Of a stretch of DNA of 33,334 nucleotides, positions 7,401 to 14,868 are shown in pieces (within the stretch, counting starts at the first letter, position 1; the number at the start of each line of letters is the position of its first letter). Origin of the DNA: CAVCAD01 sp036653735 (lineage in GTDB: Bacteria; Bacillota_I; Bacilli_A; RF39; UBA660); the NCBI GenBank assembly GCA_036653735.1, contig JAVVTI010000008.1, forward strand, positions 1 to 33,334, given 5' to 3'. The notes under the pieces were generated by a model that had not been told where the DNA came from, made no database searches, and was given only the letters and a program-made list of their open reading frames with translations. The translations under genes were made by a program, and so were the position numbers.

Positions 7401-8103
7401 ATTCCATCAACTCCTTCTTATGACTTATTGTAAGTAGTTGGATGGTTGAACCGTTATCAAAGTATATTAATGTTTTGGACCAGTCTATGCTTTCTACTTT
7501 TCTCATATTTATTATACAAGCTTTGTGACTAAATAAAAAATATTGTGGTAAGATCTTTTTTATATATTTTAATGGCTTTGACATTTCAAATACTTGATTC
7601 TTTGTATATATTAATGCTTTTCTAGTTATTGTATCTCTTGTTATGTATAGTATTTTATCAAATGCAATGTTGTAATCTTTTGTTGCTGTTTTAAATTTTA
7701 ATGACTTACATATATGAAGCTGTTTAAAACATATATCAAATAGTTCATGAAGATTCTTTTCTGCATTTTTATTTTTACTTACAAAATCTAATATTTGTAG
7801 TCTCTTTTTAAATGTAGGCAACGCCATTGATGAATATATAGTATGTATTATGATTGGACTAGACCAGTCTTCTTCCCTAATAATGTGAGATATATCCATA
7901 GCTGATGAACCTGGTAATTCATAATCTAGAATATAAATAGTATTATCTTCTTTGGCTTCAATAAGATCTAATAATTCCTTAGTTTCTGTGGGGAAGGTAA
8001 TTATTTTAAATTCAAAATCATTTTTAAACATATAATTCAAAATATATTTTGATGTTACCTTTTGCTGATATGGATTATCTTCTACTATAACAAATTTTAT
8101 CAT
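7387..8103 (-). CDS. agrA: AgrA-type response regulator with LytTR DNA-binding domain
   Basis: This is a 238-residue regulator. The receiver domain (1 to about 125) has the acidic pocket VEDN (7-10), phospho-acceptor Asp60 in YILDYELPG, and the conserved Lys in FVSKN. The LytTR domain (about 140-236) includes KILYITRD, the segment FLFSHKACIINMRKVESID and the closing LTISHKKELMEYV, as in AgrA and ComE. LytTR proteins bind pairs of direct repeats about 21 bp apart, which are present between csp and agrB. The gene has an AAGGGAG ribosome binding site, a good sigma-A-like promoter, and lies upstream of agrC with overlapping frames. Confidence 0.95.
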   Translation of the reverse strand: MIKFVIVEDNPYQQKVTSKYILNYMFKNDFEFKIITFPTETKELLDLIEAKEDNTIYILDYELPGSSAMDISHIIREEDWSSPIIIHTIYSSMALPTFKKRLQILDFVSKNKNAEKNLHELFDICFKQLHICKSLKFKTATKDYNIAFDKILYITRDTITRKALIYTKNQVFEMSKPLKYIKKILPQYFLFSHKACIINMRKVESIDWSKTLIYFDNGSTIQLLTISHKKELMEYVPN

Positions 8104-8131
8104 TTTCTTGCTCCCTTATTACTCTTTTATT

Positions 8132-8160
8132 ATGATAATACATTATTTTGCATATTTCAA
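8132..8160 (-). promoter_or_regulatory. agrA-agrC promoter
   Basis: On the minus strand, -35 TTGAAA (8160-8155), a 17-bp spacer and -10 TATCAT (8137-8132) lie 29 bases before the agrA ATG. The near-consensus match suggests constitutive expression of the sensor and regulator. No AGACA direct-repeat pair is seen here, unlike the agrBD promoter. Confidence 0.7.
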
Positions 8161-8182
8161 CATAAAAAGAGCAGAAAATGAG

Positions 8183-8214
8183 GAAATTTCGTGTTTCGTG
8201 ACTTGGTTGAAACA
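8183..8214. repeat. Inverted and tandem repeat upstream of the agrA promoter
   Basis: The stretch contains the palindrome GAAATTTC (8183-8190), a tandem TTTCGTG repeat (8187-8200), and TGTTTC (8192-8197) mirrored by GAAACA (8209-8214) with an 11-base centre. It lies 23-54 bp upstream of the agrA -35, so it could be a regulator site. The gap is too wide for a parS site. Confidence 0.4.
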
Positions 8215-8227
8215 TTATTTAGCAAAA

Positions 8228-8250
8228 AAATCAATATTTTGTATTGATTT
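8228..8250 (-). terminator. Terminator overlapping the spoIIID end
   Basis: A 9-bp perfect stem (AAATCAATA/TATTGATTT) with a 5-nt loop includes the spoIIID stop codon, and the minus strand continues into a T-run (8230-8224). It closes the spoIID-spoIIQ-spoIIID unit. Confidence 0.85.
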
Positions 8251-8509
8251 CTGTTTTTTTACTATATTTGTTTTTTGTAGCTTCTCCTCCGTGTATATGT
8301 TTTTCTTTAAAATGGAGGTCTAGTATTTTTTTTATTTGGTCATATATTTTATTATCTAGCTCTTTTATTCTTGAAGTTAGATCTTTATGAACCGTACTTT
8401 TACTTATATTAAATTCTTTAGATATTTGTCTTACTGTTTTATTTGTATCTATTATATAATTACTTTCTTCATATACTCTTTTTATAATATTATTATTAAT
8501 TTTAATCAC
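8231..8509 (-). CDS. spoIIID: Sporulation transcription factor SpoIIID
   Basis: SpoIIID is the mother-cell regulator that tunes the sigma-E regulon during sporulation. The 92 residues match the full family length. The HTH block TVRQISKEFNISKSTVHKDLTSRI and the basic segment HIHGGEATKNKYSKK, the second DNA contact region, are nearly those of B. subtilis (SKSTVHKDL and GGEATKLKYK). It is the third gene after spoIID and spoIIQ in the arrangement common in spore-formers, 37 bp beyond spoIIQ, and ends at its own terminator. Confidence 0.96.
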   Translation of the reverse strand: MIKINNNIIKRVYEESNYIIDTNKTVRQISKEFNISKSTVHKDLTSRIKELDNKIYDQIKKILDLHFKEKHIHGGEATKNKYSKKTEINTKY

Positions 8510-8546
8510 CTAGTTAATAATATTATATTTTATAAAAAATTATGTA

Positions 8547-9179
8547 TTAATGAAAGTCTTCTATATTTAATGTATATATGTTTTCTGGGTCTAGTAGTTG
8601 TCCTTTATGGTATATTTCAAAATGTACATAAGATTTATATTCTGGGTTTATTTTGGATAGACCACTATTGCCTATTACTTGGTTTTGGTTAACGGTGTTT
8701 CCTTCTTTTAATGTACAGTTTTCAATACCTTGATATACGCTTATAAGGTCATTATCATGTTTTATTTGTACTATAGTTCCTAGTAGTTCATCTTTTTTTA
8801 CATTAACTACTGTTCCGCTTAGTATAGAGACTATATCAAACATCTTTTCTGAGACATAGTCAACACCTGAATTTTGCATATATGTATTTTCATAATATAG
8901 AAGGGATGCTTCTTGTTCTTTTGTATCTCCTTCAAAGTCATAGAAGTATCTACCTATTTTTACATCTGCTGATAGGTAGGGTTTTACTATAGATGTTTTT
9001 TCTTTTACTACTGGGTAAGTACTTTGAAATACATTATTTAATGAATAGTCATAATCAAATCTATTTTCCATAAATTTATTTACAGATCCTACTATAAGTA
9101 ATATACATCCAGTCATAATAAATATTCCTAGTCCATAAACACTTATTATTAAGGCTTTCTTTGGTTTTCTTTTTAACAT
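8547..9179 (-). CDS. spoIIQ: SpoIIQ-type M23 (LytM-fold) protein, probably inactive
   Basis: SpoIIQ is the forespore membrane protein that pairs with SpoIIIAH across the intermembrane space during engulfment. The 210-residue protein has one N-terminal membrane segment (about residues 10-32) and a C-terminal LytM fold (about 100-200), with GTVVNVKKDELLGTIVQIKH and the closing YVHFEIYHKGQLLDPENIY. The zinc ligands are incomplete: the motif that normally reads HxGxD is NSGVD (Asn103), and the HxH motif is YVH (Tyr184, His186). Loss of zinc ligands is known for B. subtilis SpoIIQ, whereas clostridial SpoIIQ keeps them. It lies between spoIID and spoIIID, which supports the name over a generic M23 peptidase. 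Confidence 0.88.
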   Translation of the reverse strand: MLKRKPKKALIISVYGLGIFIMTGCILLIVGSVNKFMENRFDYDYSLNNVFQSTYPVVKEKTSIVKPYLSADVKIGRYFYDFEGDTKEQEASLLYYENTYMQNSGVDYVSEKMFDIVSILSGTVVNVKKDELLGTIVQIKHDNDLISVYQGIENCTLKEGNTVNQNQVIGNSGLSKINPEYKSYVHFEIYHKGQLLDPENIYTLNIEDFH

Positions 9180-9222
9180 GATTCACTCTCCTATTAATAA
9201 GTGTGGACAGTCATGTTTAAGT

Positions 9223-10164
9223 TTATACATTTTTTATTTTAACATTTGTATAATAGTGTGATAATATTTGATCATATGTATATCCTTCTCTTGCCATTCC
9301 ATCTGCTCCATATTGGCTTAGTCCTACTGAGTGTCCCCATCCTTTTGTAGTAATATATACGTTTGTTTCATCATATTTAATGGAGTAGTCAAGTGAATTA
9401 AGTATTAGTTTATACTGAAAGGATACACCTGTATATGTTTTGTTATTTATCTTTATTGTTTTTACATTATTAGTATTGTATCTATTTATTTCTATGCTGT
9501 TTATACTAGTTTCAGGTAGTTTTAGTTTTGTTAGAAAGTCTTTTACTGGTATAGTTTTGGTTTTTGTATAATAGTTTATGTTTTTATCCCATGGAGATGG
9601 TACGCTTACAAGGTAATCTAGTTTTTGACTAAAAACATTTTCTACATTTTCTGTATATCCGTTTGAGGTTGAAAAGTAAAGAGCTAAGATTATTTCATCA
9701 TTATATGTTAGTATTTCATTTGATGTAGAATATACTGCATTTCTTACTTTTTCATAATACTGATCATACATTGAGTTCCATTTTTCTTTCATTTCTAGTT
9801 TACTATTATAGCACTGATGGTTTGTGGAGTTTTCTAAATCATATGTACTTTTATTATTCATCTTTTTTAGTGCGTATGTTCTTGCTGCTACTGCTAAGGC
9901 TTTTAATGCTTCATTATGAAAAGAAGCAGGCATTTCACAAGCGACTACTCCTATTATGTATTCTTCAATATCCATTGTTTCTATTTGTTTATTGTTTAAT
10001 AATCTTACTGATAGTTTGTTTTTTGCTTTTTCTTTTTCTAAAAATACTTTACTTGCTTGGGCAGTTATTATGGTTGGCTCTTCTTTTATAGTTGGAACTA
10101 TGTTTAGTTTCATAAAAATAAGAACACTTGCTAAAAGGGCTATTACATTTATTAAATATTTCAT
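9223..10164 (-). CDS. spoIID: Stage II sporulation protein D (lytic transglycosylase)
   Basis: SpoIID cuts septal peptidoglycan strands during engulfment, together with SpoIIM and SpoIIP. The 313-residue protein has an N-terminal membrane anchor (residues 3-20), the family core EEYIIGVVACEMPASFHNEALKA followed by AVAARTYALKK, and the C-terminal signature KGWGHSVGLSQYGADGMA with GYTYDQILSHYYT. The ribosome binding site is weak. A CATATATT sequence around 10187-10194 (minus strand), in the short gap after rpiB, resembles a sigma-E -10 element (CATAnnnT), but the -35 side is not clear. It heads the spoIID-spoIIQ-spoIIID unit. Confidence 0.96.
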   Translation of the reverse strand: MKYLINVIALLASVLIFMKLNIVPTIKEEPTIITAQASKVFLEKEKAKNKLSVRLLNNKQIETMDIEEYIIGVVACEMPASFHNEALKALAVAARTYALKKMNNKSTYDLENSTNHQCYNSKLEMKEKWNSMYDQYYEKVRNAVYSTSNEILTYNDEIILALYFSTSNGYTENVENVFSQKLDYLVSVPSPWDKNINYYTKTKTIPVKDFLTKLKLPETSINSIEINRYNTNNVKTIKINNKTYTGVSFQYKLILNSLDYSIKYDETNVYITTKGWGHSVGLSQYGADGMAREGYTYDQILSHYYTNVKIKNV

Positions 10165-10197
10165 AGTTACTTATATGCAGGTAAGGGATAATATATG

Positions 10198-10635
10198 CTA
10201 ATTTTCTAATTCTTTTATTTTATTTATTCTTCTTACGTGTCTTTCTTCATTACTAAAAGTTGTTTTTAGGAATGTAAGTATTATGTTTTCTAGTTCTAGT
10301 ATATCTTTTGTTGCTGAGACTGCTAATATATTTGCATTGTTATGTGTTTTAGATAGTAGTGCGTCTTGTTCATTATCTACTTTAGCACATAGTATTCCTT
10401 TTACTTTGTTAGCGGCTATACTCATTCCTATACCTGTTCCACAAAGTAATATTCCTTCTTTTACTTCATCTTTATTTATTGCTTCACATACTCTTATAGC
10501 ATAGTCAGGATAGTCTACTGAGTTATCGTTAGATGGACCGTAGTCTACTGCTATAAAACCGTTCTTTCTTAAGAATCTAATTAGTATCTTCTTTTTTAAG
10601 TAACCTAGATGATCACTTGCTATTCCTATTTTCAT
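10198..10635 (-). CDS. rpiB: Ribose-5-phosphate isomerase B (RpiB/LacAB family)
   Basis: This 145-residue sugar-phosphate isomerase interconverts ribose 5-phosphate and ribulose 5-phosphate in the pentose phosphate pathway. Family marks are the N-terminal IASDHLGYLKK, the phosphate-binding and catalytic region VDYPDYA, the active-site loop LLCGTGIGMSIAANK with Cys, and the later KTHNNANILAVSA. Length is normal (about 145-150). In B. subtilis the orthologue ywlF lies in the same extended neighbourhood (prfA-spoIIR-mntP-ywlF). It follows rpmE after a terminator and precedes spoIID by 33 bp. LacA/LacB-type isomerases share the fold, but there is no lac context here. Confidence 0.93.
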   Translation of the reverse strand: MKIGIASDHLGYLKKKILIRFLRKNGFIAVDYGPSNDNSVDYPDYAIRVCEAINKDEVKEGILLCGTGIGMSIAANKVKGILCAKVDNEQDALLSKTHNNANILAVSATKDILELENIILTFLKTTFSNEERHVRRINKIKELEN

Positions 10636-10672
10636 AATTAAATCTCCTTTATATGATTATAATCAGTTTTTC

Positions 10673-10702
10673 AAAAAAAAGCAAATGCTTATAATAGCAT
10701 TT
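10673..10702 (-). terminator. Terminator after rpmE
   Basis: A 7-bp stem (AAATGCT/AGCATTT, 10683-10689 and 10696-10702) is followed on the minus strand by GC and eight T residues. The stop of rpmE lies at its edge. Confidence 0.75.
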
Positions 10703-10898
10703 ACTCAAGACCGTATTTATCTTTAAACTTTTGTACGTTACCAGTTTTAACTGTTTTATATTTTCCTGTATAAAATGAATGACACTTATTACATGTTTCT
10801 AATTGTATTTCATCTTTGGTTGATTTTGTAATAAACTCATTACCACATGCACATTTTACTTTGCATTCTTTTAGTACTGGATGTATTGCTTTTTTCAT
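10701..10898 (-). CDS. rpmE: 50S ribosomal protein L31 (zinc-binding type)
   Basis: This is a 65-residue L31. It keeps the zinc-ligand pattern CxC (Cys16, Cys18) and CNKCHSFYTGK (Cys36, Cys39), so it is the C+ form, followed by the conserved TGNVQKFKDKYG. An AAGGAGG site precedes the ATG. It has its own promoter and terminator, and an 18-bp perfect palindrome lies in its leader. Confidence 0.97.
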   Translation of the reverse strand: MKKAIHPVLKECKVKCACGNEFITKSTKDEIQLETCNKCHSFYTGKYKTVKTGNVQKFKDKYGLE

Positions 10899-10913
10899 TT
10901 TTTCCTCCTTGCC

Positions 10914-10931
10914 ATAACTATTAATAGTTAT
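10914..10931. promoter_or_regulatory. 18-bp perfect palindrome in the rpmE leader
   Basis: The sequence ATAACTATTAATAGTTAT is a perfect palindrome immediately upstream of the rpmE Shine-Dalgarno site and downstream of the predicted transcription start. It could be a repressor operator, or in RNA a 7-bp hairpin with a UUAA loop that affects ribosome access. It does not match the Zur box pattern that I know from Bacillus. Confidence 0.55.
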
Positions 10932-10950
10932 AGATGACCTTCAGTTAAGT

Positions 10951-10979
10951 ATTATACATATTATTTACTATAAAATCAA
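10951..10979 (-). promoter_or_regulatory. rpmE promoter
   Basis: On the minus strand, -35 TTGATT (10979-10974), a 17-bp spacer and -10 TATAAT (10956-10951) lie before the palindrome. The -35 overlaps the end of the upstream SGNH-like gene. Confidence 0.7.
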
Positions 10980-11663
10980 CCTTTTTAGGGTAATATAATC
11001 AATAATTTGATTATATATGTAGTTATAACCCTCTAAAGATGGATATGGAGCTGAAGTTTTTGGTAAATAGTAATACTTTTCTTTGAATCCTTTATCTATA
11101 TTTACGAAGTAAACCTTTTTTAAAGAAGTTAATTTTTCTAACTTTTTGTTTGATACATTTATTATTTCTTGATTAGATTTTAAGTTTGTAGGATTATAAT
11201 ATCCTATAATAAAGATATTACAATCGTTAAATGTTCTTATTAGTAGTATTAGATCTTTTATTTTGGTTACTTCATTATTTAGTTTATCATAGTCTTTTTT
11301 ATTTAGTATTTCTAAGTATTCATCAAATCCTATAGAAATTGTGATTAAGTTAGCTTTTGATATAGTAGAGGCTATTTCTATATTATTTATTTTTTTATTG
11401 TTTTTAATATCCATTATAAGTTCATTTGTTTTATAGTCTTTCTTAGTAAATGTTTTATTATATGTTTTAAGTTTTTGTTTATCTTTTAAGTATGAGGCTA
11501 AGTAGTCAGAGTAGCTTTTATTTATGGTATTAAATGGGGTTTTACCTGATGCTAATGAACCTCCTAGGGATACATAGTTTATATTGTTTATAAAGCAGAT
11601 GTTATATATTAAAAATGAAAATAAACATGCTACTAAAAGAAGTATAAACATTTTTATTTTCAT
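10968..11663 (-). CDS. SGNH/GDSL-hydrolase-like membrane-anchored protein, atypical active site
   Basis: The 231-residue protein has an N-terminal hydrophobic anchor (about residues 4-24), so the rest is probably extracellular. The fold is suggested by three blocks in SGNH order: YVSLGGSLASGK (block I, Ser36 in place of the GDSL serine), LITISIGFDEYLE (block III, normally GxND, here GFDE) and APYPSLEGYNYI near residue 205 (block V, normally DxxHPxxxGY). Ser36 is kept, but the catalytic Asp/His positions of block V read Ser and Tyr, so esterase activity is doubtful. The FIIGYYNPTN segment is common in bacillar members. It lies 25 bp after murA, in the same direction. Substrate and role are unknown. 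Confidence 0.7.
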   Translation of the reverse strand: MKIKMFILLLVACLFSFLIYNICFINNINYVSLGGSLASGKTPFNTINKSYSDYLASYLKDKQKLKTYNKTFTKKDYKTNELIMDIKNNKKINNIEIASTISKANLITISIGFDEYLEILNKKDYDKLNNEVTKIKDLILLIRTFNDCNIFIIGYYNPTNLKSNQEIINVSNKKLEKLTSLKKVYFVNIDKGFKEKYYYLPKTSAPYPSLEGYNYIYNQIIDYITLKRLIL

Positions 11664-11688
11664 TTAATCACCGTCACTTTAATTAATA

Positions 11689-12939
11689 TTATTCTATTAA
11701 TTCTATTTTAGCACCTACATTTTTAAGTTTTTCTATTACATTTTCATAGCCTCTTAATATTAGGTCTATATTATCTATAACTGTTTCTCCTTCAGCTATT
11801 AAACCTGCTATTAGGAGTGATGCTCCGGCTCTTAAGTCTGTTGCAAATACATTTTTTCCATATAGTTTTGTAGGTCCTTTTATTTCAAGTACATTTCCTA
11901 CTATTTTTGTATTAGCACCCATAGTTTCTAGGTATTCTACATTTCTAAATCTACTTTCATAAATAGTTTCTTGTACAACAGATACTCCATTTGCTTGTGT
12001 TAAAAGCGTAGTAAATGGTTGTTGAAGATCTGTAGGAAATCCTGGATATGGAAGCGTTTTAATACTTGTTGCTTTTAAGTTATCTACTTTTTTTATAGTT
12101 ATTGTATCATTGTCTACTACAAAGTCGCATCCTACATCTTTTAGTTTTGCTAGAAAGGTACTTATGTGATCTTTTATAACGTTATTTATTTTTAATTCAT
12201 CTGCTAGAAGTGCTCCTATAATTAAGTATGTTCCTACTTCTATTCTATCTGGGAATACTTCTACTACACCATTATCTAGATTTTCAGTTCCTTCTATTTT
12301 AATAACAGATGTACCCGCTCCTACTATATTAGCTCCCATATTTATAAGGAAAGAAGCTATATTTACTATTTCTGGTTCTTTTGCTGCATTTTCTATAATG
12401 GTAGTTCCTTTTGCATATACTGCTGCTAACATAATATTTATAGTTGCTCCAACACTTGATATATCAAGGTAAATTTTAGTACCTATTAATTCTTCGGCTA
12501 CCATATAGTATCTATTTTTTTCTTGTATTACATGAGCACCTAGTTTTTCAAATCCTTTTATATGCAAATCAATTGGTCTATTACCTATTTTACATCCTCC
12601 TGGAAATGAAATTTCTACTTTTTTAAATCTACCTAGTAAAGCACCCATAAAGTAATAAGAAGCTCTCATTTCTCTACTTAGTTCTTCTGGAATACTTGTG
12701 TTCTTTATATTTGATGAGTCTATGTATAAATCTTGGTTTTTCTTTTGTGCTACACAACCTAATAAGTTTAATATTTTTATTAAGTATTCTATATCTCTTA
12801 TGTCTGGTACATTGTATATAACACTTTTATTTTTGCATAAAATTGATGCGGGTATAAGAGCTACTGCTCCATTTTTAGCACCACTTATTTGTATTTCACC
12901 TTTTAAAGGATGTTTTCCTTCTATTTTTATCTTGGGCAT
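11689..12939 (-). CDS. murA: UDP-N-acetylglucosamine 1-carboxyvinyltransferase
   Basis: MurA transfers enolpyruvate from PEP to UDP-GlcNAc, the first committed step of peptidoglycan synthesis, in the cytoplasm. The 416-residue protein has the normal length and the inside-out alpha/beta barrel sequence. Substrate residues Lys22-Asn23 lie in ISGAKNGAVALIP. The fosfomycin-target Cys116 lies in FPGGCKIGNRPIDLHI, and Cys (not Asp) predicts fosfomycin sensitivity at the target level. The catalytic Asp region is PGFPTDLQQPF, with DLRAGASLLIAGL near the end. It starts with ATG behind GGAGG. In B. subtilis murAA lies near spoIID, as here. Firmicutes often have a second murA; none is in this window. 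Confidence 0.97.
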   Translation of the reverse strand: MPKIKIEGKHPLKGEIQISGAKNGAVALIPASILCKNKSVIYNVPDIRDIEYLIKILNLLGCVAQKKNQDLYIDSSNIKNTSIPEELSREMRASYYFMGALLGRFKKVEISFPGGCKIGNRPIDLHIKGFEKLGAHVIQEKNRYYMVAEELIGTKIYLDISSVGATINIMLAAVYAKGTTIIENAAKEPEIVNIASFLINMGANIVGAGTSVIKIEGTENLDNGVVEVFPDRIEVGTYLIIGALLADELKINNVIKDHISTFLAKLKDVGCDFVVDNDTITIKKVDNLKATSIKTLPYPGFPTDLQQPFTTLLTQANGVSVVQETIYESRFRNVEYLETMGANTKIVGNVLEIKGPTKLYGKNVFATDLRAGASLLIAGLIAEGETVIDNIDLILRGYENVIEKLKNVGAKIELIE

Positions 12940-12961
12940 AAAACCTCCATAACTTCACTTT

Positions 12962-12990
12962 ATATTATAATTGTTTATAGAATAAGTCAA
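12962..12990 (-). promoter_or_regulatory. murA promoter
   Basis: On the minus strand, TTGACT (12990-12985) is followed after 17 bp by TAATAT (12967-12962), with a TATAAT offset by two bases (15-bp spacing). It is the only promoter-like sequence between mntP and murA. Confidence 0.6.
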
Positions 12991-12993
12991 GTG

Positions 12994-13524
12994 TCATTTA
13001 CATAAATAGTATATGATTAATGTAAATAAAATGATTATTTCTAATATTTTAGAGTATGTACCAGCTTTTAATGATATTAATTTGCCTATTATAAGTGCTA
13101 AAGTAGTAAAGAAAAAACTACATAAAGAGAATATAATAGACGTTACTATTATATGACTTGTTATGTATTTAATGCCTATTCCTACTGAGAAACTGTCTAG
13201 AGCTACCATTAGTGATAACAGGATGAAACTAAAATTATTATATATTTTTATTTCTTTATTTTCTTTAAATGAATTTATTATACTTATGGTTATAAATATT
13301 AATACTAAAATTAATAAATATTTTATTTGTATATTTATTACATTTATAAAGGTATTTCCTATAATACTTCCTAAGAGTGGTAATATAAAATGAAAAACAG
13401 TAACAAATGAAATTAGAGTTAATTTATTTGTTCTTGTTAGTTTATTCATACTTAATGCTAAAGTTAGACTAAAAGCATCTAAGCTTAAAGTAAAACCTAT
13501 TATAAAAGCTTGGAAGTATTGCAC
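12994..13524 (-). CDS. mntP: MntP/YtaF-family membrane protein (putative manganese efflux)
   Basis: The 176-residue protein is almost wholly hydrophobic, with about six membrane segments in two similar halves. Each half carries the family's acidic motif: SLDAFSLTLALS (residues 14-25) and ALDSFSVGIGI in the second half. These Asp residues are needed for Mn(II) export in MntP. In B. subtilis mntP (ywlD) lies between spoIIR and rpiB, and here the gene directly follows spoIIR, supporting MntP. The related sporulation protein YtaF shares the motifs, so the alternative cannot be excluded. There is a short gap to spoIIR (41 bp). Confidence 0.75.
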   Translation of the reverse strand: MQYFQAFIIGFTLSLDAFSLTLALSMNKLTRTNKLTLISFVTVFHFILPLLGSIIGNTFINVINIQIKYLLILVLIFITISIINSFKENKEIKIYNNFSFILLSLMVALDSFSVGIGIKYITSHIIVTSIIFSLCSFFFTTLALIIGKLISLKAGTYSKILEIIILFTLIIYYLCK

Positions 13525-13565
13525 TTATTTCACCTATATAAGTTTACTTATTTACACTATATTTA

Positions 13566-14078
13566 TTACTTAAAGATTTTATGTAAAAAGTCTGTTATAA
13601 AGAATGAGTAGGTTATTTTTTCATCTTCTTGTGCCTCTAATAAACATAGAGGAGGAAAAAGTACACACCAGAAATTATCTCCTTTTGCTTGTCCTATTTT
13701 TATTACAAGGGATTCATAGTTACCTTGAGGGTATGTTTTGTTTTTATATGTTTTTTGTGGAAAGTAATTTAATCCATAATTAACTTCAAAAGGTAGAGTA
13801 TAGTTATTTTTATTAAATTCTGTCTTTATATCTATTTCTAGTGGTTTTACTGATGCTGTTAGATATTCTCTGCTTTCTTTTAATGAGCTTGGTGTATAAG
13901 ATAAAATTTTATTATTAACTATGTTTAGTACTTTTTCTTTCATATATAAGTCTTCTATGTTGTTTGAGTTAGGTATTACTCTAAAACGTACAGAGTCTTC
14001 AGGTAATGTATAGTTATCTTTTTGTAAAACAGTTAGTACTACAATTATACTTAGAATTATCAATATTATTTTTTTCAT
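13566..14078 (-). CDS. spoIIR: Stage II sporulation protein R
   Basis: SpoIIR is made in the forespore, exported, and triggers SpoIIGA to process pro-sigma-E in the mother cell. The 170-residue protein has an N-terminal signal or anchor (residues 2-18), the family opening SVRFRVIPNSNNIEDLYMKEKV and the conserved CVLFPPLCLLE near residue 140, with TYSFFITDFLHKIF at the end. It follows prmC in the prfA-prmC-spoIIR order known from B. subtilis. A sigma-F promoter is expected, but I could not identify one confidently in the 43-bp gap. Confidence 0.95.
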   Translation of the reverse strand: MKKIILIILSIIVVLTVLQKDNYTLPEDSVRFRVIPNSNNIEDLYMKEKVLNIVNNKILSYTPSSLKESREYLTASVKPLEIDIKTEFNKNNYTLPFEVNYGLNYFPQKTYKNKTYPQGNYESLVIKIGQAKGDNFWCVLFPPLCLLEAQEDEKITYSFFITDFLHKIFK

Positions 14079-14121
14079 TATTTCCTCTTAATATATATTG
14101 ATAAGTAAGATATAATTTTAT

Positions 14122-14868
14122 TCATATATTATTAAAAATAAATATATATCTATTTTTATTAGCTAAGTCTTTTTCTATTTTTATAGTACTATATGGAAAG
14201 TATTTAAGAGCTATATTTTTAATAATTGATCCTTGTGTGCATCCTATTTCAAATGCTATTAAACTTTTTTTGTTTAATATTTTATTGGCACCTTTAAGTA
14301 TTTCTTCATAATATTTTATTCCATTATTTGGTGCATAAAGAGCTATTTTGGGTTCATATTTTTTTACTATATAAGAAATAGATTCACTTTTTGATATATA
14401 TGGAGGATTACTTACTAGAATATCTATTTTTTGTTTTATAGGTTTTAACATATTACCTTTTAATAGTGTTATGGAAATATTATTTTCTTTTATATTTTTT
14501 TTAGCTACTTTTAATGCTTTGGATGAAATATCTGTTGCTATAACTGTAGAAGCGGGTAGTTGTTTTTTTAGAGCTACTGCAATACACGCTGTTCCTGAGG
14601 CTATATCTGCTATAGTAATATTTTCTTTAAAATATTTATGTATGTAATTAATTGTCTTTTCTACTAGAAATTCTGTTTCATATCTTGGTATTAGGGTATG
14701 TTTATTTATAAATATTTTATAGCCACAAAAAGAAGAATATCCTATTAAATATTGTACTGGATATCCTTTTTTTAATAGTTTATAGTCTTTATTTAGATTT
14801 TTGCTTACTTTTTGTAATTCTTCAGCCTCTGTTTTTGATATTCCTAAATCAATTATTTGTTTTATCAT
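14122..14868 (-). CDS. prmC: Release-factor glutamine methyltransferase
   Basis: PrmC methylates the Gln of the GGQ motif in RF1 and RF2 with S-adenosylmethionine. The Rossmann methyltransferase domain shows IADIASGTACIAVALKK (SAM loop) and the substrate motif NPPYIS. A shortened helical N-terminal domain carries PVQYLIGYSSFCGYKIFI and LIPRYETE. About 248 residues is short for PrmC (usually about 275-290), with the loss at the N-terminus. I chose ATG 14868; an in-frame GTG at 14877 would add three residues. Its start lies inside the end of prfA, so it is translationally coupled to one of its own substrates' genes. Confidence 0.95.
   Translation of the reverse strand: MIKQIIDLGISKTEAEELQKVSKNLNKDYKLLKKGYPVQYLIGYSSFCGYKIFINKHTLIPRYETEFLVEKTINYIHKYFKENITIADIASGTACIAVALKKQLPASTVIATDISSKALKVAKKNIKENNISITLLKGNMLKPIKQKIDILVSNPPYISKSESISYIVKKYEPKIALYAPNNGIKYYEEILKGANKILNKKSLIAFEIGCTQGSIIKNIALKYFPYSTIKIEKDLANKNRYIFIFNNI

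Noticed and set aside
8192..8214. Possible parS site (TGTTTC ... GAAACA)
   Set aside because: The half-sites are 11 bp apart instead of forming the 16-bp TGTTNCACGTGAAACA, and the central CACGTG is missing.
8387..8692. Plus-strand open frame antisense to spoIIID and spoIIQ
   Set aside because: It is a composition shadow of the coding strand opposite two clearly recognised genes and has no ribosome binding site.
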